Assembly (NCBI RefSeq): GCF_934668725.1
Contig: NZ_CAKUOF010000005.1
Span: forward strand, 174,608 to 238,607
Direction of reading: 5' to 3'
Source of the DNA: an uncultured Dysgonomonas sp.
Lineage (GTDB): Bacteria; Bacteroidota; Bacteroidia; Bacteroidales; Dysgonomonadaceae
Length of the DNA stretch: 64,000 nt
Positions 17,846 to 25,993 of this stretch are shown piece after piece. The notes under the pieces are model-generated. The model saw nothing but the letters and a program-made list of their open reading frames with translations. It did not search any database and was not told the DNA's origin. The translations under genes and the position numbers were made by a program. The number at the start of each line of letters is the position of its first letter. Position 1 is the first letter of the stretch.

Positions 17846-18155
17846 TTTTACATATACACAATCTCAAAATAATGAAAACTAAACTTTTACTGATTGCAAT
17901 TAGTTGTTCTACATTTTTATTTACTTCTTGTGAGGATGAACTGGATAGGGGTGGAACCGTTGGTGGAGGAAAAGAAAATGCTTATACCTATAGCGATATG
18001 CAACGTAATACAGAGCAAAGCTATTCGGACAGCTTATTATCTAGACCGGGTAAAACATTGGATTTGGATACTAAATAATTTCGTAATCAATTTTACATAT
18101 ACACAATCTCAAAATAATGAAAACTAAATTTTTACTGATTGCTATTAGTTGTACT
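17846..18155 (+). repeat. Duplicated leader and signal-peptide region of the small lipoproteins
   Basis: The block beginning TTTTACATATACACAATC at 17846 is repeated at 18091, exactly 245 bases later, and includes the same CTCAAAATAATGAAAACTAA start region. The likeness continues through the signal-peptide codons with few changes. The mature parts differ strongly, so this is a tandem duplication with a conserved leader and diverged product. Confidence 0.85.
17872..18078 (+). CDS. Small surface-type lipoprotein, tandem copy 1
   Basis: The 68-residue product has a lipoprotein signal (MKTKLLLIAISCSTFLFTSC, lipid on Cys20) and a 49-residue mature peptide starting CEDELD, an acidic pattern associated with surface export in Bacteroidetes. 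The mature part has a glycine cluster (GGTVGGGKENAY) and a serine-rich end. I recognise no domain. It shares its leader and signal peptide with the next gene and precedes a TPR membrane protein, so a role as ligand or sensed peptide of that protein is possible but unproven. Confidence 0.75.
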   Translation: MKTKLLLIAISCSTFLFTSCEDELDRGGTVGGGKENAYTYSDMQRNTEQSYSDSLLSRPGKTLDLDTK

Positions 18156-18311
18156 ACATTGTTATTTACTTCCTGTGAAAAGGATGAACTGGCTATAGGA
18201 GAAGGTGCCGGTGGTGGTATGCAGAATGCTAACACCATAATGAGGTCAACCGAAACACCCCTAAATAGTAAAACAATTCAAGATTCTGATCTTACATTAA
18301 AAGTTGACTAA
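18117..18311 (+). CDS. Small surface-type lipoprotein, tandem copy 2
   Basis: The 64-residue product has a nearly identical signal peptide (MKTKFLLIAISCTTLLFTSC) and a 45-residue mature part starting CEKDEL. A glycine-rich cluster followed by an Asn-Ala pair (GAGGGMQNAN) aligns with GGGKENA of copy 1, and both end in a short acidic/leucine tail (DSDLTLKVD against KTLDLDTK). Outside these points the sequences differ. The gene lies 38 bases after copy 1 and 46 before the TPR gene, and the three are probably one transcript. Confidence 0.75.
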   Translation: MKTKFLLIAISCTTLLFTSCEKDELAIGEGAGGGMQNANTIMRSTETPLNSKTIQDSDLTLKVD

Positions 18312-18357
18312 TAGTTTACAGGCATTAATCTAATCTTTACACATCAAATTTCCATTA

Positions 18358-19665
18358 ATGAAACTACTATTTCAATATTTATTTATAATGGCGACAGGGA
18401 TATTATTGTTCTCATGTCAAAAAAATAACTCACAAGAAGAATTACTCAAAAAAGCAGAGGATAGTTTAGTTACTGGTAAACCAGATGTTGCCCTTAATTT
18501 ACTTGCATCCATCCAAAATCCTGAAAAGATGGGGAAAGACGATTATATGCAATATGTTGTAATTTATGTAGGTGCAAAATATGAGACAAAAGCTGATATA
18601 AATAGTGATACTTTAATTATTGAGGCACAACGATATTTTAATAAAAAAAAGAATTCAGAATATACCCCTCTCTCCAATTATTATGCTGCACAATTCTATG
18701 ATGAAAGTGGTAACTTTCCAAAAGCTCTTGAATCTTATATGTATACAGTTTATGGAGCTAAAGAGTCGAAAAATGATCTCTTAGTTGGCAAGAGTTTTAA
18801 TAATATTGGATATATCTACTTTGAACAAGAACTTTTGGATAGTGCCATCATCAATTATCAAAAAGCTTTGTTGCATTATGATAAAGCGGAAAATACTAAC
18901 GAAAGAAAATTAAGAACGCTTACTAATATTGGTAGATCGTATGAAGATCATAATAAGCTTGACAGTGCATATTATTATTTTAATAAAGCTCTAAATAAAG
19001 CAACAGCATTGCGTAATGATAAGGACATAAGCTATTCTCTGCAAAATTTGGGAGTGGTTTGTTATGGAATGGGTGAATATGATAAAGCTATTAACTATTT
19101 TCAATCAATATTAAAAATAGATGATATTGATGAAGTAAGAACCCAAAAGGCTCACCTTTACTTACTGAATATATATAATAAAAAACAAGATAATAAATTA
19201 GCTAAACAGTATGCCGATTTTGTTATATTAGATCTTCCTAATGTAACCTATAAATATACAATCAAAGAAATATATGGCGCTCTTGCTGAGTATTATAAAC
19301 AGTCTGGTGATTATAAACAAGCTTTAGCGTATAGCGAATTAGAAAAAACAACCCACGAGCAGATTGAAAAAGAATCAAATGCCCCTGCTTTATTATCAGC
19401 AGATAAGAATTTTCATTTGACTCAAAAAGATCGCGAAATACAACAATTCAGATTAGATATTTACCTGCTTCTCGTAGTGGGTGGAGTTATTATCTGTGTT
19501 ATACTAGTATTTATTTTCTTTGTTTGGAATGATAATAAAAGAGGGAAAGCCGAAATAAGAGAGTGTGCTGAGAGGTACGATGAAATCAAGGCATTGCTGT
19601 TTGCTATGGGGGACAAATACCCCAAAATAGAAGCCGAAATAAAGTCAATGCTCGAAAACGATTGA
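18358..19665 (+). CDS. TPR lipoprotein with C-terminal membrane helix
   Basis: The 435-residue protein starts with a lipobox (GILLFSC, Cys20), then a helical array with at least five tetratricopeptide units (for example GKSFNNIGYIYFEQELLDSA, NIGRSYEDHNKLDSAYYYF, NLGVVCYGMGEYDKAINYF). A strong membrane helix lies near residues 370-392, and a 40-residue charged cytoplasmic tail ends the protein. The layout equals that of Bacteroidales TPR-transmembrane regulators, but the tail lacks the usual coiled-coil and LuxR-type DNA-binding domain. A peptide-sensing or scaffolding role with the two small lipoproteins is inferred from the arrangement only. Confidence 0.78.
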   Translation: MKLLFQYLFIMATGILLFSCQKNNSQEELLKKAEDSLVTGKPDVALNLLASIQNPEKMGKDDYMQYVVIYVGAKYETKADINSDTLIIEAQRYFNKKKNSEYTPLSNYYAAQFYDESGNFPKALESYMYTVYGAKESKNDLLVGKSFNNIGYIYFEQELLDSAIINYQKALLHYDKAENTNERKLRTLTNIGRSYEDHNKLDSAYYYFNKALNKATALRNDKDISYSLQNLGVVCYGMGEYDKAINYFQSILKIDDIDEVRTQKAHLYLLNIYNKKQDNKLAKQYADFVILDLPNVTYKYTIKEIYGALAEYYKQSGDYKQALAYSELEKTTHEQIEKESNAPALLSADKNFHLTQKDREIQQFRLDIYLLLVVGGVIICVILVFIFFVWNDNKRGKAEIRECAERYDEIKALLFAMGDKYPKIEAEIKSMLEND

Positions 19666-19728
19666 ATGTATCCTACTTCATAGTATAAAACGCGACAGAA
19701 TTACCTATAATAGTGAGGTTGAAAAATA

Positions 19729-20099
19729 AAATACAGCCGATCTGTAAGCCGGGTTCTGTGCTTCGTAAAACGAAGTGTTTGTCATTTGTCTACTCCAGCT
19801 GTCACCAGCAGGCTCTAGCGACCTACCCCCCGACATCGGGCGAGCAGCCCTACATGCGTCGGTATACATGGTCTTGCAACTCATAAGTAGTACGGCTCCC
19901 GGTATTGCTACAAGGACCGGTGAGCTCTTACCTCACCTTTTCACCCTTACTCCGATAAAATCGAAGCGGTTATTTTCTGTTACCTTACTCTGCCCTCGCG
20001 AACAGCTTCCCGTTAGGAAGTATGATGCTCTGTGTTGCCCGGACTTTCCTCTTTCCACCTTTTGAAAGATGGCCAGCGACAAACCGATCTGCTGTATTC
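19729..20099 (-). ncRNA. rnpB: RNase P RNA (bacterial type A)
   Basis: Read on the minus strand, the 5' end is AATACAGCAGATCGGTTTG, continuing into CGCTGGCC, and the 3' end carries the hallmark CCCGGCTTACAGATCGG and then CTGTATT. The first and last bases form the P1 stem (AATACAGC with GCTGTATT). The conserved internal block with CGAGGGCAGAGTAAGG (complement of about 19986-20000) is also present. This RNA cuts the 5' leader from tRNA precursors. The open frame on the plus strand across this region is a shadow. Confidence 0.93.
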
Positions 20100-20141
20100 T
20101 GATGGCAAAGGTAATATATTAAACAATAAAACAGACTTTTT

Positions 20142-20567
20142 TTAAGCTAGCGATTTTTTATTATTAAAGAAATTGTCGATAGCATATTTTCCAGGACCTG
20201 TTAGTACCAATACAATAAATACAACCAAGTAGAGAAAAGCCAGTTCGCCGTTACCCTCACCGGTCAATCTTCCACCATGAGCCACGAAAAAGGCAACGAA
20301 CATATTAATAATCATCGGGATCAAAGCGAGCCTGTAGAGTAATCCGACAACCACACCAAGAGCACAAAAGACTTCAGCAAAGATAACTAATCCCAGAACA
20401 GGGGCTCCACCCATTTCTGTGAAACTTTGGGCTGTAGCCTCGAAGTTAGAGAGTTTAGCCCATCCATGTACGATCAGCATTCCTGCAAAAGCAATACGTA
20501 AAAAAAGAATGGCAAATGAGGTAATACTGTTATGTGTATTGTTGGGGAATAAAAAATTCTTAATCAT
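20142..20567 (-). CDS. DoxX family membrane protein
   Basis: The 141-residue protein has four membrane helices and the family pattern LRIAFAGMLIVHGWAKLSNF near residues 27-46, with GLVIFAEVFCALGVVVGL, and FLVVFIVLVLTGPGKYAID-like features at the end (LVLTGPGKYAIDNFF). DoxX proteins are small quinone- or redox-associated membrane proteins whose exact role varies. The gene ends 40 bases from the 5' end of rnpB and is transcribed in the same direction. Confidence 0.88.
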   Translation of the reverse strand: MIKNFLFPNNTHNSITSFAILFLRIAFAGMLIVHGWAKLSNFEATAQSFTEMGGAPVLGLVIFAEVFCALGVVVGLLYRLALIPMIINMFVAFFVAHGGRLTGEGNGELAFLYLVVFIVLVLTGPGKYAIDNFFNNKKSLA

Positions 20568-20909
20568 AATTTTATATTTTAATCGTAATTATTAAAGTTT
20601 TATAATCAGGGGATTGTAAAAATTCAACAAATGATGGTCAAGAAAGTTCATTGAAAATCTTACTGAGAGTAGTTCTGGTATTGTAATATCTTCCTGTAGG
20701 TTGTGAACCAAAGCATTGTACGATCAAATATCAATATTTGAGTTTATTTATATATGCTCATTTAGCTGCTTCATAAGAATAGAGTAAACGAAGTACTTAC
20801 ATTTTAAATAATAAATAATGTCTGCGAACTTAAAGTCGTTTTTGGTTTTGAAAAATGATAGATTTTGTCAAATAGTCTTAACTTTGACAATATTTTTTCG
20901 GAACTTAGT
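20568..20909. other. Divergent intergenic region between doxX and the nucleoside-recognition gene
   Basis: No gene is visible. At 20806-20834 an AATAATAAATAATGTCTGCG block is closely related to that before parB (27177-27201), including the mini-hairpin arms, here weakened to GTC/GAAC. TAACTTTG at 20879-20886 is a possible -7 box 24 bases before the next start codon, without a well-placed -33 box. Confidence 0.45.
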
Positions 20910-22142
20910 ATGGTACTAAATTATATTTGGATAGCTTTTTTCTTCGTTGCTTTTGTTGTTGCATTAAGCCGCCTGATTTTTTTTGGCGATTTTGAAACTT
21001 TCAATGCCACAGTAAATTCGACTTTTGCTTCAGCCAGATCAGGATTCGAAATATCTATCGGTTTAACCGGAGTTCTTACCTTATGGATGGGACTGATGAA
21101 AATCGGAGAACAGGGTGGGGTAATACAACTTTTCTCAAGAGCTATAAATCCCTTGTTTAGTCGCCTTTTCCCCGATATACCAAAGAATCACCCTGCGGGC
21201 GGTTCTATTTTACTGAATATATCGGCCAATATTCTGGGGCTTGATAATGCTGCCACTCCGGCAGGTTTGCAAGCGATGAAAGAATTACAGGAAATTAATC
21301 CCGATAAGAGTAGGGCATCTAACCCCATGATTATGTTTTTGGTCATGAATGCTTCGGGGTTGACACTGATTCCTGTTTCAGTCATGACTATCCGTGCACA
21401 AATGGGAGCCGTTAATCCGGCAGATGTCTTTGTGCCTATTATGATTGCCACCTTTATATCGACAATGATCGGTGTATTAGCGGTTTGTATCAAACAAAAG
21501 ATTAATATTTTTGATAAAGTTATTCTTGGTACATTTGGAGGAGTTGCACTGCTTATAGGTGCGGTTATCTGGTCTTTCAGTAGTATGGGACCCGAGAAAG
21601 CCCAGCAAATATCAAGTCTGATTGCCAGTATAATACTTTTTAGCATCATTATCTTTTTTATCCTAAGCGGAGTCCGAAAAAAAATCAATGTATATGATGC
21701 TTTTATCGAAGGAGCTAAAGATGGTTTTTCGACAGCTGTTCGGATTATTCCCTATTTAATCGCTATATTAGTGGCTGTGGGTATGTTTAGGGCTTCGGGA
21801 GCAATGGATTTCTTGATGGATGGAATTAAATCACTTGTTGCCTTCACTGGCTGTGATTCTCAATGGGTAGATGCAATGCCAACGGCTTTAATGAAACCTT
21901 TAAGTGGCAGTGGGGCACGGGGCATGATGGCTGAAACGATATCCATATTTGGAGCCGATTCTTTTGCCGGGAGGTTGGCCTCTATTTTTCAGGCATCTAC
22001 CGACACTACTTTCTTTGTAGTAGCCGTTTATTATGGCAGTGTCAATATAAAGAATAGTAGATACACTGTTCCTTATGCTCTTTTGGCCGATTTGGCCGGA
22101 GTTATAACAGCCATTTGGGTAGCATATATCTTTTTCTCCTAA
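20910..22142 (+). CDS. Nucleoside recognition (Gate) domain membrane protein, SpmA-SpmB-like
   Basis: I chose the ATG at 20910 (MVLNYIWIAFF) over the in-frame TTG at 20865, because family members begin this way and the upstream codons look like promoter sequence. The 410-residue product is a tandem of two Gate domains corresponding to SpmA and SpmB: the first has NILGLDNAATPAGLQAM, the second LMKPLSGSGARGMM and then FQASTDTTFFVVAVYYGS. Fused forms are usual in Bacteroidetes. Transport of a nucleoside-like substrate is presumed. Confidence 0.85.
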   Translation: MVLNYIWIAFFFVAFVVALSRLIFFGDFETFNATVNSTFASARSGFEISIGLTGVLTLWMGLMKIGEQGGVIQLFSRAINPLFSRLFPDIPKNHPAGGSILLNISANILGLDNAATPAGLQAMKELQEINPDKSRASNPMIMFLVMNASGLTLIPVSVMTIRAQMGAVNPADVFVPIMIATFISTMIGVLAVCIKQKINIFDKVILGTFGGVALLIGAVIWSFSSMGPEKAQQISSLIASIILFSIIIFFILSGVRKKINVYDAFIEGAKDGFSTAVRIIPYLIAILVAVGMFRASGAMDFLMDGIKSLVAFTGCDSQWVDAMPTALMKPLSGSGARGMMAETISIFGADSFAGRLASIFQASTDTTFFVVAVYYGSVNIKNSRYTVPYALLADLAGVITAIWVAYIFFS

Positions 22143-22182
22143 TCATCTGTATCAGTTTAGTCTAATTTACTTATCATAAAGT

Positions 22183-22195
22183 AGGTCTTTGACCT
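22183..22195 (+). repeat. Mini-hairpin AGGTC-TTT-GACCT before ybeY
   Basis: A perfect five-base stem with a three-base loop ends nine bases before the ybeY start codon, where a ribosome would load. It belongs to the dispersed family described in the findings. Confidence 0.6.
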
Positions 22196-22204
22196 TTTCG
22201 AACT

Positions 22205-22633
22205 ATGGCAATAATATATCAAAACGAAGGAGTAAAAGCCCCCTTAATCAAAAAAAGGGAGGTAACTAAGTGGATCAAAAATGTAGCAGCATCTTATGCG
22301 AAAAAAGTAGGAGATATCTCTTATATTTTTTGTTCAGATGAAAAGATTCTGGAAATAAACAAAGAATATCTTCAGCATGACTATTATACTGATATTATAA
22401 CATTCGATTATACCGATGAAGATGTAATATCTGGAGATATTTTTATTAGTCTGGAAACAGTGGAAAGTAATGCGAAGGAGTTTAATACCGATTATTTGGA
22501 AGAACTTCATCGGATTATTATTCACGGAATACTTCATCTTTGCGGTATAAATGACAAAGGTCCGGGAGAAAGGGAGTATATGACAGAATGCGAGAATAAA
22601 GCTCTATCTCTTTTAGGCAATGTTATATCGTAA
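22205..22633 (+). CDS. ybeY: Endoribonuclease YbeY (rRNA maturation)
   Basis: The 142-residue protein has the metal-binding motif as HGILHLCGINDKGPGE near residues 108-123 and the preceding YTDIITFDY and GDIFISLETVESNA segments of the UPF0054 family. Bacteroidetes members lack the third histidine of the E. coli H-x3-H-x5-H pattern in the same way. YbeY takes part in 16S rRNA 3' maturation and ribosome quality control. A GT2 gene follows after five bases. Confidence 0.92.
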   Translation: MAIIYQNEGVKAPLIKKREVTKWIKNVAASYAKKVGDISYIFCSDEKILEINKEYLQHDYYTDIITFDYTDEDVISGDIFISLETVESNAKEFNTDYLEELHRIIIHGILHLCGINDKGPGEREYMTECENKALSLLGNVIS

Positions 22634-22638
22634 TATCC

Positions 22639-23619
22639 ATGGATAATCAAGAATTAATAAGTATAATAGTTCCGGTTTATAATGTTGAAGAATATCTTTC
22701 TAAATGTCTTGATAGTATTATTCATCAATCGTATAAAAATATCGAAGTGCTTCTGATAAATGATGGAAGTACCGATAATTCGTTGAAAATTTGTGAGGAA
22801 TATAAGAAATACGATAATAGGATTACTATTTTTAGTCAGATGAACTTTGGATTAGCAAGTGCTCGTAATTTAGGTTTGGATAATGCTCGGGGAAGTTTTA
22901 TAAGCTTTATAGACAGCGATGATTATGTCAGCCCTGATTTTATCTCCGATTTATATTCTTTATTGAAGAATACTTCTTCAGATATATCCATGTGTAACTT
23001 TTTGGAGGTTAAAGAATCTGATGTAGATTCTACATTTTCACAAAATATCCCTTTAAACATACAGCAATACTCCGGTTGTGAGTATTTACACAAGTTGTAT
23101 TCTAAGGAATTCGCTGTAGGTAAGATCGTTGTTTGGAATAAGTTATATTCGCGATCTATTTGGGAGGATCTCCGATTTCCTGTCGGGAAATTAAATGAAG
23201 ATGAGGCCATAATACATTATGTTTACGATAGAGCAAATAAGATAGCAATAACTTCTGAAATTCTTTATTTCTACGTAAAGCGTCAGGGGAGTATAATGAA
23301 TGTTCCGTTAGATATGATAATTGAACGCAATCTATATTATTTAGAAGCATTAACTCAAAGGCTTGATTTTTTTGGATTAAGAGGATATTTGAAGTTAAGA
23401 GGAGAAACATTTGCCCGTAGAGCCAGGGTTGTAAAAAACATATATAAAAATAATAATAAGCTCAATAATCGTTCTCCAAAATTTGATCGACTTGTATACG
23501 ATGACTTAAAAGGAAATTTGAAACTTTATCTAACAAGTAACTTTATAAAACTAGACTTGAAGCTAAATCTTCTTTATATTTATATAAAGCAACGAGCTTC
23601 TACTAGTTTTGGAATGTAG
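22639..23619 (+). CDS. Glycosyltransferase family 2
   Basis: The 326-residue protein starts ISIIVPVYNVEEYLSKCLDS, has VLLINDGSTDNSLKIC and SFIDSDDYVSPDFISD near residues 90-105, and the second acidic site in KLNEDEAIIHYVYDRA. It lies between ybeY and two secreted esterases, away from the large glycan clusters, five bases after ybeY. It may act on surface glycan or lipopolysaccharide; its substrate is unknown. Confidence 0.87.
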   Translation: MDNQELISIIVPVYNVEEYLSKCLDSIIHQSYKNIEVLLINDGSTDNSLKICEEYKKYDNRITIFSQMNFGLASARNLGLDNARGSFISFIDSDDYVSPDFISDLYSLLKNTSSDISMCNFLEVKESDVDSTFSQNIPLNIQQYSGCEYLHKLYSKEFAVGKIVVWNKLYSRSIWEDLRFPVGKLNEDEAIIHYVYDRANKIAITSEILYFYVKRQGSIMNVPLDMIIERNLYYLEALTQRLDFFGLRGYLKLRGETFARRARVVKNIYKNNNKLNNRSPKFDRLVYDDLKGNLKLYLTSNFIKLDLKLNLLYIYIKQRASTSFGM

Positions 23620-23641
23620 TGCTTTATTGTAAAAAAGATCA

Positions 23642-24478
23642 ATGAAAAAGATTATTTCTTTAATTTTTCTACTAATAATATCTTGTGAATATTTTTATTC
23701 ACAAGATGTAATAAAAGTTTGGGGCAGTTCCGACCCGCCTACAACGTATAATTTGGACGATGAAGCCGAGCTATTTATATATTTACCCTCTAAAAAAGGA
23801 GATCAGAAAACGCCGGCTGTACTTATTTGTCCCGGTGGAGGTTATGCAGGTGTTAGCATGAAATATGAAGGGCATGCCTTTGCAAAATGGTTGGCGTCTC
23901 AAGGTATTGCCGGTATTGTTTTGAAGTACAGGTTACCGAATCAACATAAGGAAGTTCCTTTTGATGATGCAGAAGAATCTATGCGAATTATTCGTGCTAA
24001 TGCAGAACGATGGAATATAAATCCCGATAAAGTCGGTATTTCCGGTTTTTCGGCAGGAGGACACTTGGCTGCGGTTTTATCCAATCGTTATTCAAATCGG
24101 GGAGAATATATACATCCTAACTTTACGATTCTTTTTTATCCTGTAATATCCTTCGAAGAAGTAACTAAGGGAGGAACCCGTACCAATTTGCTAGGGAAAG
24201 ACCCTTCTTCAACCGAAATTTATTCTTTTTCAGCCGATAGACAGGTGACGGCAAATACACCTCCGACTATTATTTTTGTAAGTGATAATGATCGTTCGGT
24301 ACCATCGGTTCACAGTACCATGTATTATAATGCATTGAAAAGAAATGGAGTTCCTGCTACTCTTTATGTATTTCCCGAGGGAGATCATGGGTGGGGCATG
24401 ATCGAATCGTTTAAATATTACGATCAATCCCTATCTTTGCTTAAAATGTGGTTAGATAAAACAGTATTTGGTGAATAA
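23642..24478 (+). CDS. Secreted alpha/beta hydrolase (acetyl-xylan/feruloyl esterase-like), paralogue 1
   Basis: The 278-residue protein has an N-terminal signal (MKKIISLIFLLIISCEYFYS), the oxyanion loop CPGGGYAG, the nucleophile elbow GFSAGGHLAA, an acid in SDNDRSVP and the histidine in GDHGWGM. This is the BD-FAE/lipase-GDXG-like family often found among polysaccharide deacetylating esterases. The signal contains SCEY, so it could be lipidated at that cysteine, although the surrounding residues fit a lipobox only weakly. The next gene is a clear paralogue, so the pair arose by duplication. Confidence 0.85.
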   Translation: MKKIISLIFLLIISCEYFYSQDVIKVWGSSDPPTTYNLDDEAELFIYLPSKKGDQKTPAVLICPGGGYAGVSMKYEGHAFAKWLASQGIAGIVLKYRLPNQHKEVPFDDAEESMRIIRANAERWNINPDKVGISGFSAGGHLAAVLSNRYSNRGEYIHPNFTILFYPVISFEEVTKGGTRTNLLGKDPSSTEIYSFSADRQVTANTPPTIIFVSDNDRSVPSVHSTMYYNALKRNGVPATLYVFPEGDHGWGMIESFKYYDQSLSLLKMWLDKTVFGE

Positions 24479-24553
24479 CTTTCAGGAACATAAAATATAT
24501 TTTACACATTCAAATATAACGAAAGGTCACAAACCTTGATTTTATTAATAAGA

Positions 24554-24566
24554 AGGTCGTTGGCCT
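24554..24566 (+). repeat. Mini-hairpin AGGTC-GTT-GGCCT before the second esterase
   Basis: The stem includes one G-T wobble and ends 16 bases before the start codon. A second small hairpin, AAGGT-CACAA-ACCTT, is just upstream at 24523-24537. Confidence 0.55.
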
Positions 24567-24582
24567 GAAATACAGTACTCTT

Positions 24583-25437
24583 ATGAAAAACCTTTTTCTT
24601 GTATTTTTCTTTTTCTTATCAGTCATTAGTATGGATGCACAAAAAGTAGTAAAGCTTTGGGAGAATACTCCTCCAACGAGTAACGGATTATCTGAAACCG
24701 AATTAAATGAAGACGGACGAATTTCTAATGTTACTACTCCTGAGTTAACTATTTACTTACCCGATTCCACCGTAAATAAAGGAATAGCAGTGATTATTTG
24801 TCCGGGTGGCGGATATGCCCGGCTAGCCATTGATCATGAAGGTCATGACTTTGCAAAGTGGTTACAATCACAAGGTATTGCAGGTATTGTGCTTAAATAC
24901 CGTATGCCAAACAAAGTAAAACAAGTGCCGCTGGAAGATTTTAATCAAGCAATGTCTTATGTACGGTCTAAGGCTTCAGAATGGAAAATTTATGACAATA
25001 AAGTTGGAGTTGCCGGCTTTTCGGCAGGAGGACATTTGGCAGCTACTGCCTCTACCCATTTTTCTTCAAAAGAATTAAGGCCAGATTTTTCGATCTTATT
25101 TTATCCTGTGATTACAATGGGAGATTTTACTCATGAAGGTTCACGCAATAATCTTCTAGGAGAAACACCTTCGGCTTCTGATATTATGTACTATTCGAAC
25201 GAAAGACAGGTTAATGAGTTTACTCCCCCTGCTATATTGTTATTAAGCGACGATGATACGGCGGTTCCACCGAAAAATTCGATAACTTATTATAGTGCTT
25301 TAAAGGAAAATGATATTCCTGCAACAATGTATGTTTTCCCTTCGGGAGGTCATGGTTGGGGTATGAATGAAAATTTTGAATATCACAAAGAAATGCTTTC
25401 GCTATTAAGTTCGTGGTTGAAAACCTTGTCTTTCTAG
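24583..25437 (+). CDS. Secreted alpha/beta hydrolase (acetyl-xylan/feruloyl esterase-like), paralogue 2
   Basis: The 284-residue protein has a standard signal peptide (cleavage likely after SMDA) and the same catalytic set as its neighbour: CPGGGYARLAIDHEGHDFAK, GFSAGGHLAATA, SDDDTAVPP and GGHGWGM. It differs by an insertion after the signal (TPPTSNGLSETELNEDGRIS) that resembles the start of many Bacteroidetes xylan esterases. Both copies keep every catalytic residue, so both should be active on different or overlapping acylated glycans. Confidence 0.86.
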   Translation: MKNLFLVFFFFLSVISMDAQKVVKLWENTPPTSNGLSETELNEDGRISNVTTPELTIYLPDSTVNKGIAVIICPGGGYARLAIDHEGHDFAKWLQSQGIAGIVLKYRMPNKVKQVPLEDFNQAMSYVRSKASEWKIYDNKVGVAGFSAGGHLAATASTHFSSKELRPDFSILFYPVITMGDFTHEGSRNNLLGETPSASDIMYYSNERQVNEFTPPAILLLSDDDTAVPPKNSITYYSALKENDIPATMYVFPSGGHGWGMNENFEYHKEMLSLLSSWLKTLSF

Positions 25438-25461
25438 ATTAGGTATAAACATCTATAGGTG

Positions 25462-25501
25462 AAAGGTGTCACGAGAAAAGGTTTTTCTCTGTGATACCTT
25501 T
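25462..25501. terminator. Terminator overlapping the 3' end of ogt
   Basis: AAAGGTGTCAC pairs with GTGATACCTTT (one wobble) around an A-rich/T-rich loop that itself pairs (GAGAAAA with TTTTTCTC). It serves convergent genes, and the last codons and stop of the minus-strand ogt gene are within the stem. Confidence 0.75.
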
Positions 25502-25993
25502 TTCTAAATTTAATAAGAATTGTTTTCGTTCCAATCCACCGGCATATCCGGTTAATTTTCCGTTGGAGCCTATAACCCGGTGACAGGGAACTATTATAGC
25601 AATTTTATTCATTCCATTTGCGTTGGCAACAGCTCTTATACTTAGAGGATTTCCCATAGATTCCGATTGTTGCAAATAACTTACCGTTTTACCATAAGGA
25701 ATAGTAAGCAACGCTTGCCAGACTTTTTTCTGAAATTCTGTCCCCACAAGATCGAGAGGTACGGTAAATATTTTCAGATCATGATTGAAATAAGCTTCCA
25801 GTTCTTTCTTAAGAAGAGCAAAATGTTTATTCTCCTGTTCTACAATATTTGCATTTAAATCTTTTGCCAGTTTTTCAAACTGCCCATCCAGCTTTTTTCT
25901 GTCATTAAATTCTAAAAGACAAATGCCTTTATCTGTGGCACATGCAATCATTTCGCCCAAAGGTGTTTCTATGTAGGTTTGACTTATGTTCAT
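25469..25993 (-). CDS. ogt: Methylated-DNA--protein-cysteine methyltransferase
   Basis: The 174-residue protein has the C-terminal DNA-binding and active-site region: VGTEFQKKVWQALLTIPYGK and IIVPCHRVIGSNGKLTGYAG, with the alkyl-accepting cysteine in PCHR. It removes O6-methyl and related groups from guanine in a single-turnover reaction. Length and N-terminal domain fit the Ogt/MGMT group with no fused AdaA regulatory domain. It is transcribed alone and converges on the esterase genes through a shared terminator. Confidence 0.93.
   Translation of the reverse strand: MNISQTYIETPLGEMIACATDKGICLLEFNDRKKLDGQFEKLAKDLNANIVEQENKHFALLKKELEAYFNHDLKIFTVPLDLVGTEFQKKVWQALLTIPYGKTVSYLQQSESMGNPLSIRAVANANGMNKIAIIVPCHRVIGSNGKLTGYAGGLERKQFLLNLEKGITEKNLFS

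Larger units (their letters stand above)
16866..17871. other. 1-kb intergenic region with GTGACA repeats
   Basis: No convincing gene is present. The left part holds the minus-strand promoter and four copies of an ACAAARGTGACA-type motif (16987-16998, 17027-17039, 17114-17125, 17123-17134), the last running into a near-palindrome with CACTTTTA. At 17316-17328 is a mini-hairpin AAGTC-TAA-GACTT. A possible -7 box TATTTTTG is at 17610-17617, well upstream of the small lipoprotein genes. Short open frames here are low-complexity and lack recognisable domains. Confidence 0.6.

Noticed and set aside
19775..20065. A 96-codon plus-strand open frame
   Set aside because: It lies wholly within rnpB on the other strand; the RNA signatures explain the sequence and its higher GC.
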